Origin: Bacillota bacterium
Lineage (GTDB): Bacteria; Bacillota; Clostridia; Lachnospirales; Lachnospiraceae
NCBI GenBank assembly: GCA_023386815.1
Contig: JAEWIZ010000004.1
Span: 1 to 64,000 of the forward strand
DNA length: 64,000 nt
Direction of reading: 5' to 3'
The notes beneath the pieces are model-generated. The model was not told the DNA's origin. It did no database searches and was given only the letters and a program-made list of their open reading frames with translations. A program made the translations under genes and the position numbers. Of the stretch, positions 43,871-51,169 are shown in pieces. The stretch's first letter is position 1. Each line of letters opens with the position of its first letter.

Positions 43871-44043
43871 TTAGAAATACATAGGCAATTGCGAAACACT
43901 ATAGTTTGTGAAATTTTTCATACAACTGATGCAAATTCCTTCGCTCCATGCTGTATACGGCTAAATTTCGCTCAGGAACATGCATCAATTGTATGAAAAA
44001 TAGCAACAGTTTTTGAGTTTCGCAATCGTCTATTAGAAATACA
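43871..44043. mobile_element. MITE-like palindromic element with 11-bp target duplication
   Basis: The direct repeat TTAGAAATACA occurs at 43871-43881 and 44033-44043. Between them lies a 151-bp palindrome: terminal repeats with TAGGCAATTGCGAAAC and GTTTCGCAATCGTCTA extend into arms of about 52 bp, which meet again at TTTTTCATACAA-TGATGCA. The 48-bp centre has no frame of use. No transposase is encoded. A shorter copy is at 45546. The rest of the gap (44044-44281) is AT-rich, with nothing recognised. Confidence 0.75.
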
Positions 44044-44281
44044 AGCTAAGTATATCATGATCGTTCCAAAAATGCACAGAAAAATACTATGACCTTTCTA
44101 AAGATTCTATTAACATCTATAATAATACACAAAATGCACTCATTCGTAGCAGTAAAATTGTATACAAAAAACCCACCCTTTTTTGCAGTTAAGATTCTTC
44201 ATCTATATACTAACGGTATATATGATAATCTTGCCTTCCGGGTAGGTTTTTAATATAAAACTCTAAAATTTATGCTTTATC

Positions 44282-45472
44282 TTATTTTAAATACTGCTTT
44301 AAATCTGCAACCTTATCTGTTCTTTCCCATGGAAGATCCAGATCATTTCTGCCAAAATGGCCATAAGCTGCTGTTTGTTTATAGATTGGTCTTCTTAAAT
44401 CCAGCATCTTAATAATTCCTGCCGGACGAAGATCAAAATGCTTGCGAATGATGGTTACAAATTCATCATCTGCCAGCTTTCCTGTACCAAAGGTATCTAA
44501 CATAATGGAGGTTGGCTCTGCAACACCGATGGCATAGGATAACTGAATCTCGCATCGATCAGCAAGGCCTGCAGCTACAATATTCTTAGCTACATAACGA
44601 GCTGCATATGCAGCGGAACGGTCAACCTTCGTGCAATCCTTACCGGAGAAGGCACCACCGCCGTGTCTAGCATAACCGCCATAAGTATCTACAATAATCT
44701 TTCTACCTGTTAAACCGCTATCGCCATTTGGTCCGCCAATAACAAAACGTCCGGTGGGATTGATGAAGAACTTTGTTTTCTCATCAATTAATTCCTGAGG
44801 CAGCACTGGATCTAATACATATTCTTTAATATCCTTGCGAAGCTGTTCAATAGTTACATTTTCATCATGCTGGGTTGATAAAACAACTGCATTCAGATGA
44901 ATCGGTTTTCCATTCTCATCATACTCTACTGTAATCTGAGACTTTCCATCCGGACGAAGATATTTTAATACCCCTTCTTTTCTAACCTTGGTAAGCTGCT
45001 TGGTCAATTTTTGAGCTAAGGAAATAGGATAAGGCATATATTCCTCGGTTTCATTGGAAGCATAGCCAAACATCATACCTTGGTCACCTGCACCAATTTT
45101 AGATAATTCCTCATCTTCGGCTGTATGCTCTTTTACTTCGAAGGCTGTATCCACACCCATAGCAATATCCTTAGACTGTTCATCTAGAGCAACGATGACG
45201 CCGCAGGTATTCGCATCAAAGCCATACTCGGAATGATCATATCCGATTTGACGAATGGTATCCCTAACTATCTTTTGAATATCTACATATCCTTCTGTGG
45301 TGATTTCACCCATAACAAGTACTAATCCTGTGGTGATTGCTGTTTCGCATGCAACCCTGCTCATAGGATCCTGCTCTAATAAAGCATCAAGAACAGCATC
45401 TGAAATCTGGTCACAGATTTTATCCGGATGCCCTTCCGTTACTGATTCTGATGTAAATAAACGTTTTTGCAT
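44282..45472 (-). CDS. metK: S-adenosylmethionine synthetase
   Basis: This 396-residue enzyme makes SAM from methionine and ATP. Motifs: TSESVTEGHPDKICDQISDAVLDA (residues 7-30), the loop GAGDQGMMFGYA (near 118-129), FVIGGPNGDSGLTGRKIIVDTYGG (near 238-261), GGGAFSGKDCTKVDRSAAYAARYVAKN. All are canonical. GGAGG precedes ATG 45472. A SAM-I riboswitch lies upstream, so expression should fall when SAM is high. Confidence 0.98.
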   Translation of the reverse strand: MQKRLFTSESVTEGHPDKICDQISDAVLDALLEQDPMSRVACETAITTGLVLVMGEITTEGYVDIQKIVRDTIRQIGYDHSEYGFDANTCGVIVALDEQSKDIAMGVDTAFEVKEHTAEDEELSKIGAGDQGMMFGYASNETEEYMPYPISLAQKLTKQLTKVRKEGVLKYLRPDGKSQITVEYDENGKPIHLNAVVLSTQHDENVTIEQLRKDIKEYVLDPVLPQELIDEKTKFFINPTGRFVIGGPNGDSGLTGRKIIVDTYGGYARHGGGAFSGKDCTKVDRSAAYAARYVAKNIVAAGLADRCEIQLSYAIGVAEPTSIMLDTFGTGKLADDEFVTIIRKHFDLRPAGIIKMLDLRRPIYKQTAAYGHFGRNDLDLPWERTDKVADLKQYLK

Positions 45473-45545
45473 GATAATCCTCCAATTCTATCTTTTTATT
45501 CACGTTTAATTTCGCAAACCGATTCCCTTACGACTTAGGTTTCCA

Positions 45546-45621
45546 TAGATAATTGCAAAACTCATAACCTGTACCAATTCTATGAAAAATTTCACGAACT
45601 ATTTGGTTTCATAACTATCTA
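45546..45621. mobile_element. Internally deleted copy of the MITE-like element
   Basis: TAGATAATTGCAAAACTCA at one end and TATGAAAAATTTCAC-GAACTAT ending in CTA match the two arms of the element at 43871, but the central part is missing. Flanks TTAGGTTTCCA (45535-45545) and TTAGTTTGCCA (45622-45632) are 9/11 identical, a decayed duplication. It lies in the metK leader, between the gene and the terminator. Confidence 0.65.
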
Positions 45622-45694
45622 TTAGTTTGCCAATTAAGTTGATTTTTACCCAATGATGTGCTGTTTATAAGGTCCATAGCTTAATAGAAAGAAC

Positions 45695-45720
45695 TAAAAA
45701 AGTCCGCAATGCGCGGACTT
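45695..45720 (-). terminator. SAM-riboswitch terminator upstream of metK
   Basis: AAGTCCGC-5-GCGGACTT is a perfect stem followed on the minus strand by TTTTTTAG. It is the expression platform of the SAM-I element. Confidence 0.9.
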
Positions 45721-45741
45721 GAAAACTATCATAATCAAATC

Positions 45742-45838
45742 CTCTTATTGTTCGATTACTCGCTCAGGTTGGCACCTTCCGTAAATGGGGTTGCCGTGAC
45801 TTCATAGAGCCTTACTCTCCGTCACTCTGAATAAGAGA
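45742..45838 (-). ncRNA. SAM-I (S-box) riboswitch aptamer
   Basis: The minus strand reads CTCTTATTCAGAGTGACGGAG, GGCTCTATGAAGTCACGGCAACC, GGAAGGTGCCAACCTGAG and CGAACAATAAGAG. The P1 stem (CTCTTAT/ATAAGAG), AGAGTGACGGAG-like P2, CGGCAACC and GGAAGGTGCCAA are hallmarks of the S-box. It controls metK through the adjacent terminator. Confidence 0.95.
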
Positions 45839-45882
45839 AATGTATTAAATTCTGTTATTTTGTCATTCTATTAAGTACTCTA

Positions 45883-45911
45883 AGAATATAACGATTTTTT
45901 TTATTCGTCAA
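45883..45911 (-). promoter_or_regulatory. metK promoter
   Basis: TTGACG and TATTCT with 17 bp between them on the minus strand, about 45 bp before the aptamer. Confidence 0.65.
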
Positions 45912-45991
45912 GTACTATTTTCACTTTATTTTGACTTTAATAGAACTAGTCTACAATATCCGACAACATGCCCAGAAAGTCCATAAAAGAA

Positions 45992-46020
45992 TTGACATTT
46001 TTCATCATGTTTCATATACT
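45992..46020 (+). promoter_or_regulatory. Promoter of the second HD-GYP gene
   Basis: TTGACA and TATACT are exactly 17 bp apart, 80 bp upstream of the start. The 5' leader has an AGGAG 25 bases before the ATG and a small ACCGC/GCGGGT hairpin between the two. Confidence 0.75.
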
Positions 46021-46101
46021 CAAGTTATGGCTAGGGCTTGGACTATCAAGAATACATAAGGCATCCACGAAAGGAGAACCGCTCTTTTACGCGGGTAAAT
46101 A

Positions 46102-47190
46102 ATGACGATGAATAAAGTAATAATTCGAATCAACCAAGCGATACCTGGCATGGTTGTTGCCGCTGATGTTTTCACAAAGGATGACCATCTCGTTATCGCA
46201 AAGGAAACCACCTTAACTGACAAAATCATTACCCGCCTTGAGTTCTATTCCATTTTGGAACTCTGGGTTTACTCCATAACAGAAAAGCCGGATGTCGCTG
46301 GCTTCTTTGAACAGACAACCTATTATGATCGAATAAAGCAAAGCGAATCCTTTAAACGTTTCCATTTGGCCTATCAGAAAACAGTACTTCAATTAAAGCA
46401 TTCTCTGGATGCAATCGTATCTTCACAAGCTGAGATAAATACAGATGAACTGCTCAAAGAGGCCACTAATATTATTGTTGGCATCGATTCCGGTATTGAA
46501 GTATTTGACATGCTTCATTGTATGAGAAACTATGATGATACCACCTATATACACAGTTTAAACGTTGCAGTCATATGTAATATAATAGGAAAATGGCTGC
46601 AATTTAGCAAAAAAGATCTGGAGACTATTACCTTATGTGGTTTACTTCATGATATTGGAAAATTAATGATTCCGTCCCAAATCATTACCAAACCCTCAAA
46701 GTTAACTTCAGAAGAATATACCACTGTGAAAACTCATACTACAAGGGGATACTCCATATTAAAGGACAAAGATATTGATCCAAGAATCAAATATGCAGCA
46801 TTAATGCACCACGAACGTTGCGATGGCAGCGGTTATCCCTATGGCTTTTATAGTGAACAGATTGATCACTTTGCGAAGTTGGTCTCCATTGCCGATGTAT
46901 ACGATGCCATGACCTGCGCCAGAGTTTATCGCGGCCCCTTATGTCCCTTTGAGGTTATTTCAATTTTTGAGACCGAGGGCTATACAAAATACGACCCCAA
47001 ATACATTATGACTTTCCTGGAAGGCATTGTTCAAACCTATATTAATAATACAGTTAAACTAAGTGATGGAAATATCGGTGAAATCATTTTAATTAATAAA
47101 CTAGAATTATCAAGACCAACCGTAAGAATCGGAGATAACTATATCAATCTAATGAAGCATCGGGATTTACATATTGTTGCACTTGCTTAA
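46102..47190 (+). CDS. HD-GYP domain protein, probable cyclic di-GMP phosphodiesterase
   Basis: The 362-residue paralogue of the protein at 22033-23109 shares layout and many segments: IRINQAIPGMVVAADVFTKD at the N terminus, LLHDIGKLMIPSQI (HD), HTTRGYSIL, LMHHERCDGSGYPYGF (GYP) and SIADVYDAMTCARVYRG. It should hydrolyse c-di-GMP. The ATG 46102 or the nearby 46108 has only a GCGGG element in reach; a hairpin between AGGAG and the start could bring the true site closer. No c-di-GMP riboswitch was seen. Confidence 0.9.
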   Translation: MTMNKVIIRINQAIPGMVVAADVFTKDDHLVIAKETTLTDKIITRLEFYSILELWVYSITEKPDVAGFFEQTTYYDRIKQSESFKRFHLAYQKTVLQLKHSLDAIVSSQAEINTDELLKEATNIIVGIDSGIEVFDMLHCMRNYDDTTYIHSLNVAVICNIIGKWLQFSKKDLETITLCGLLHDIGKLMIPSQIITKPSKLTSEEYTTVKTHTTRGYSILKDKDIDPRIKYAALMHHERCDGSGYPYGFYSEQIDHFAKLVSIADVYDAMTCARVYRGPLCPFEVISIFETEGYTKYDPKYIMTFLEGIVQTYINNTVKLSDGNIGEIILINKLELSRPTVRIGDNYINLMKHRDLHIVALA

Positions 47191-47244
47191 AACATATAAA
47201 AGGGGCTGTTCTTCGTGAACTGCCCCACTTTTTTCCATGACAAA

Positions 47245-48543
47245 TCAACTAACCTTTAATTTAAACTTTTTAATTGCTTTTGTATCTTCAGAGTCAACCT
47301 TCACCATATCGGCTCCCAATTGCTGCATTTTATATTCAAACTTCTCATAACCACGTTCAATATATTCTACATTTTCCACGATGGTAAAGCCTTCTGCCAT
47401 AAGACCTGCAATTACTAAAGCAGCTCCGCCACGAAGATCCGGAGCAGATACTACCGCACCAGTAAGCTTATCTACCCCATCAATGATAGCAGTGTTACTT
47501 TCTACTTTAATTGATGCACCCATACGTGACAATTCATCTACGTATTTAAAACGATTCTCAAATATACTCTCTGTAACAACGCTGGTACCCTTTGATACTG
47601 CTAAGAGGGTAGTCATCTGTGGCTGCATATCAGTCAAGAAACCTGGATAAATCAAGGTCTTAACATGAGTATTTCCCAGTTTACCTTCTGCTCTTACACG
47701 AATTGCATCATCAAATTCCTCAACGTCTGCACCGATCTCAATCAACTTTGCAGTAAATGCTTCCAGATGCTTGGGAATTACATTTTTAATTAAAACATCT
47801 CCCTTAGATGCTGCGGCTGCAAACATAAAAGTTCCAGCCTCTATCTGATCTGGAATAATGGAATACTCCGTACCATGGAGTTTAGAAACACCTTTAATAC
47901 GAATTACGTCCGTACCTGCACCTTTAATATTAGCACCCATACTATTTAGGAAATTCGCGATATCAACGATATGAGGCTCCTTTGCGGCATTTTCCAAAAT
48001 AGTCAGTCCATCTGCAAGGCAAGCAGCCATCATGGTATTGATCGTTGCACCAACACTGGAGCAGTCAAAATAAATATGAGCTCCCTTTAACTCTTCTGCG
48101 TCCGCACAAATTAAGCCATACTCAATCTTTACTGTTGCACCTAAGGCTTCAAATCCTTTAATATGCTGGTCAATTGGTCTACTTCCAATATTACACCCTC
48201 CTGGAAGAGCAACTTTAGAACTTTTATATTTTCCAAGTAATGCTCCCACTAAATAGTAAGAAGCACGAATTTTTCTCACATAATCAAAATCTACATCTAC
48301 AGTCTGAATCAATCCTCCGCAGATTTTAACTGTATCTCCATTAATATACTCAACCTTTGCTCCGATATCTCCAATAGCCTGTAATAAAACTCTGATATCT
48401 CTTACATCTGGTACATTCTCTATTGTAACGGTCTCGTCTGTCATTACCGCTGCTGCTATTATTCCGAGTGCCGCGTTTTTATAACCACTAATTGTCACTT
48501 CGCCAATAAGCGGTTTTCCGCCTTTAATGATATATTGTTCCAT
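47245..48543 (-). CDS. murA: UDP-N-acetylglucosamine 1-carboxyvinyltransferase
   Basis: This 432-residue enzyme transfers enolpyruvate to UDP-GlcNAc, the first committed peptidoglycan step. The active-site Cys is in LPGGCNIGSRPIDQH (near 116), the fosfomycin target. Other conserved segments are ISGYKNAALGIIAA (N terminus), GVGATINTMMA-type SSVGATINTMMAACLA, DQIEAGTFMFAAAA and TLIYPGFLTDMQPQMTTLL. ATG 48543 fits GAGGTG upstream. The promoter overlaps an inverted repeat. Confidence 0.97.
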   Translation of the reverse strand: MEQYIIKGGKPLIGEVTISGYKNAALGIIAAAVMTDETVTIENVPDVRDIRVLLQAIGDIGAKVEYINGDTVKICGGLIQTVDVDFDYVRKIRASYYLVGALLGKYKSSKVALPGGCNIGSRPIDQHIKGFEALGATVKIEYGLICADAEELKGAHIYFDCSSVGATINTMMAACLADGLTILENAAKEPHIVDIANFLNSMGANIKGAGTDVIRIKGVSKLHGTEYSIIPDQIEAGTFMFAAAASKGDVLIKNVIPKHLEAFTAKLIEIGADVEEFDDAIRVRAEGKLGNTHVKTLIYPGFLTDMQPQMTTLLAVSKGTSVVTESIFENRFKYVDELSRMGASIKVESNTAIIDGVDKLTGAVVSAPDLRGGAALVIAGLMAEGFTIVENVEYIERGYEKFEYKMQQLGADMVKVDSEDTKAIKKFKLKVS

Positions 48544-48630
48544 TGCACACCTCATTTATTATCAAAACCAAGTTATATATTTTTCATATAAAACAAGTTA
48601 ATTTTTTGTCAGCATTCATTGCCAATTTTG

Positions 48631-48658
48631 ATTATACCACAATGTGGTGTTTTGTAAA
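48631..48658 (-). promoter_or_regulatory. murA promoter overlapping an inverted repeat
   Basis: TTTACA and TATAAT on the minus strand are 16 bp apart. The perfect dyad ACCACA-A-TGTGGT (48636-48648) fills most of the spacer and touches the -10, a typical repressor position. Confidence 0.6.
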
Positions 48659-48935
48659 TTGTTTTTTAAAATTTAAATATTTTTTAATATCTCTTGTTTC
48701 CAGTAATTATGACATAATACCCCCTTCTTTTCAGTATATTTCCCAGATTAGTTTATATTTTCCTGAAGTACTGTTTTTAATTTTTATTTCAAAGCATTTA
48801 CTCTGTTTTATATTAGTTTATATCCATGGATCTATTAGTTATTGTAAGACGAAATTTATTTTCTATACATGAAGAAAATCGGGAACAAAGGAAAAGAAAG
48901 CTTTAATAAAAAAATTTGTAATGTTCGTTAATCAG

Positions 48936-48963
48936 TTGAATCTTCATCATTTTGTGCTATAAT
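48936..48963 (+). promoter_or_regulatory. Promoter upstream of the Ig-like gene
   Basis: TTGAAT and TATAAT, 16 bp apart, lie about 190 bp before ATG 49156. The rest of 48660-49155 is AT-rich and contains no gene I can support. Confidence 0.6.
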
Positions 48964-49155
48964 AAACTCGTAATAAAGAGATTATAAATGCTTCTGACAT
49001 AAATTAAGTACAAGATATTTATTTACTTTGCTGATTATTATCATCAATAAGATAAACCGCAAACTGAATTAGATTTGGAACCGAGATTAATGTTTTTTGT
49101 AAATTTTTAATATTCTGGCTTAGAGGCGAGTATTAAATTATGAGGAGATGATGTT

Positions 49156-49494
49156 ATGGCTAATTATATTACGATAGAATCCGTTCTGGGCAGCAAAGAG
49201 AACAAAGTAAAGCAAGCTCTGAAATTCAAAACTGGTAACTTTGTCTGGAAGATTAAATTCACTGCACCCTTGAATCCGTCTACAGTCAATAACCGCAATC
49301 TATATGTTACCTCCAGAAACAATACTCCTCTGCCGACCAATATCAGATATGATTCCATCGGTAATTACATTGAGATAGAACCCCTGGCTCCATATGAAAG
49401 AAATGAATCCTATCTACTACACATTACCACAAATGTAAAGTCCAAAAAAGGTCAGACATTACCTAACGAAATTACAATTCAGTTCAAGGTCTGA
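49156..49494 (+). CDS. Small Ig-like (SbsA/Big-type) domain protein
   Basis: This 112-residue protein consists of one Ig-like beta domain: WKIKFTAPLNPSTVNNRNLYVTS, then YIEIEPLAPYERNESYLLHITTNVKSKKGQTL, matching the SbsA Ig-like pattern (F-x-x-P-h-x-x-x-S/T; P-x-Y-x-Y-L-I). No signal peptide or anchor is present, which is odd for a domain usually found in surface proteins. Function is unknown. It may be a detached or truncated surface module. GAGGAG precedes the start and a strong terminator follows. Confidence 0.7.
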   Translation: MANYITIESVLGSKENKVKQALKFKTGNFVWKIKFTAPLNPSTVNNRNLYVTSRNNTPLPTNIRYDSIGNYIEIEPLAPYERNESYLLHITTNVKSKKGQTLPNEITIQFKV

Positions 49495-49523
49495 TTAAAA
49501 TAACAATGAAACGGATCAACATC

Positions 49524-49563
49524 AAAGCAGTTTGATTTGCTAATACATCTCAAACTGCTTTTT
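49524..49563 (+). terminator. Terminator of the Ig-like gene
   Basis: AAAGCAGTTTG pairs with CAAACTGCTTT (16-nt loop), followed by TTAATTATT. It also faces the convergent gene ending at 49569. Confidence 0.85.
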
Positions 49564-49568
49564 AATTA

Positions 49569-50966
49569 TTATGATAAATGAATTCGTTCTTGTACTAAAT
49601 CCATTAGCTTAGGATATTCCTTAAAAAGCTGATTCAAATTTTGCTCCTCTTCTTCAAATATCACAGCAATATCCTCTTGCAATATGGAGGTCAGATCTAA
49701 TAAACCTTCTATTGTCTTCCGTTTCAAACCTCCGGCATGTTCAATGAGTAAACAGCAATCTCTAAGTCTTTCTTTTTTTGATAGGACTTCCAAAGCATTT
49801 AATTTTTCCGCTGTAATTTTAGCCATCTTAGATGATCTTAATTTACCGGCTTTGTATAAAAATAATGCTATTTCTTTCGCTAGAGTTAGCTTACCTGAGT
49901 CCTGTGTCCCGGTGATAATCAGCATTCTTGTTTGCCCATAAATAATTGCATCTATAGTGTTTACCAGCTGTTTTTTAACAGATGGTATTTGCAGGTAATC
50001 TTTGAATATTTCCTCCGGATTAATCTGCAGATCCTCGGCTATTTGATTTAACTTCTTATTTTCCAACTCCAGGTCTTCTTCCTCCAGCATAGAGTAAATT
50101 GCCTGCTCTACCTCTTCCTCTGCAATTTCACGAAGGTCAGCTTGTGTAACTGTGTTTGGTTCCTCCTTAAGCATACCCTGAATTTCCATACTTAACCCTA
50201 CTTCAAAACCCTGATGTTCCACAATGCCACTATCGATTTGATCCTTTTTTATGTCTGAATCAGTCATAGCCTTGGAAGAAAGCTGCTCTGTCTCCTGCTG
50301 AGCCTCATCACCAACCGGTTGTTTATCCGCTGCTTCAGAGTCACTTAATATTCCTGCTCGACGTTTAATTTCCTTCATGATTCCATCTTTGTCCGTATCA
50401 GTTAAATAATATGATCTGAGAATTTTTGCTTTCTCAACAAAAATCCCATCTCCAAACCATAATATAATATCATTACATTCATCAATACATTTTTGTTCCA
50501 AACCGGCTTTATAATATAACTTTGCCAGTTCGTAAGCCCATTTTTCGGTATACTCCACCCGTTTTAATTCTTCCAATATCCCAATTAAATGATCATAGGA
50601 TTCACCCTTTAGCTTGTCATACTTATAACGAAAAACATAATTATAATAATCCTTTGGCGCAAGCTTCTGATATTCCTCCAGGAAATACTGTGCATCCTCT
50701 GTATTATTTAATTTTATTGATATTTCCGTTAATTGAAATAAAGCTTTTCTCGACTTTGCCTTTTCATATATTTTTAAATATAATTCTGCTGCTTCCTCAT
50801 ATTTGCCATTTTCGGTTAATACCTCAGCAATTAGATGAAGATCTGCTATATGTTTTATTTTTCTATAATCCATCGTATCAAGTATTTTTAAGGCGGATAA
50901 CAGGTCGCCTTCGGTCACTTTTCGTTTCATTTCTTCTAATCTGCTAATATTCTCGTAGCTTCCCAT
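49569..50966 (-). CDS. TPR-like protein with degenerate AAA-type C-terminal domain
   Basis: This 465-residue protein is unnamed. The N-terminal 200 residues are helical TPR-like repeats (LIAEVLTENGKYEEAAELYLKI, ALFQLTEISIKLNNTEDAQYFLEEY). An acidic linker follows (residues about 205-330). The C-terminal 116 residues resemble an AAA core of the SpoVK/CbbX type: GTQDSGKL near 353-360 as a P-loop missing the Ser/Thr after Lys, and CCLLIEHAGG near 404-413 in the Walker B position without the Asp-Glu pair. ATPase activity is therefore doubtful. GGAGG precedes the start. Confidence 0.6.
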   Translation of the reverse strand: MGSYENISRLEEMKRKVTEGDLLSALKILDTMDYRKIKHIADLHLIAEVLTENGKYEEAAELYLKIYEKAKSRKALFQLTEISIKLNNTEDAQYFLEEYQKLAPKDYYNYVFRYKYDKLKGESYDHLIGILEELKRVEYTEKWAYELAKLYYKAGLEQKCIDECNDIILWFGDGIFVEKAKILRSYYLTDTDKDGIMKEIKRRAGILSDSEAADKQPVGDEAQQETEQLSSKAMTDSDIKKDQIDSGIVEHQGFEVGLSMEIQGMLKEEPNTVTQADLREIAEEEVEQAIYSMLEEEDLELENKKLNQIAEDLQINPEEIFKDYLQIPSVKKQLVNTIDAIIYGQTRMLIITGTQDSGKLTLAKEIALFLYKAGKLRSSKMAKITAEKLNALEVLSKKERLRDCCLLIEHAGGLKRKTIEGLLDLTSILQEDIAVIFEEEEQNLNQLFKEYPKLMDLVQERIHLS

Positions 50967-51169
50967 GACACAACCTCCTAAAACCCAAAGCTATTCTATA
51001 TAAATACTACCATTAGTGATCTATTTAGACAAGCACAAAACATAGATCGCCATACAATACCATTTATCCACAATAGAGTTTGTCGTAATGAATCGAAAAA
51101 GCAGAGCTTAGTGATACATTCAACCAGTACCGCCAAGCCCTGCTTACAGGTAAGCAACCTTCAGAAAAA

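Noticed and set aside
45930..46101. c-di-GMP riboswitch in the leader of the second HD-GYP gene
   Set aside because: The conserved tetraloop-receptor and CACGCACAGGGCAAACC-type features of the class are not present.
48543..48872. 109-codon rightward frame upstream of the Ig-like gene
   Set aside because: It begins at the murA start with no ribosome site, is very AT-rich and contains the leftward murA promoter.
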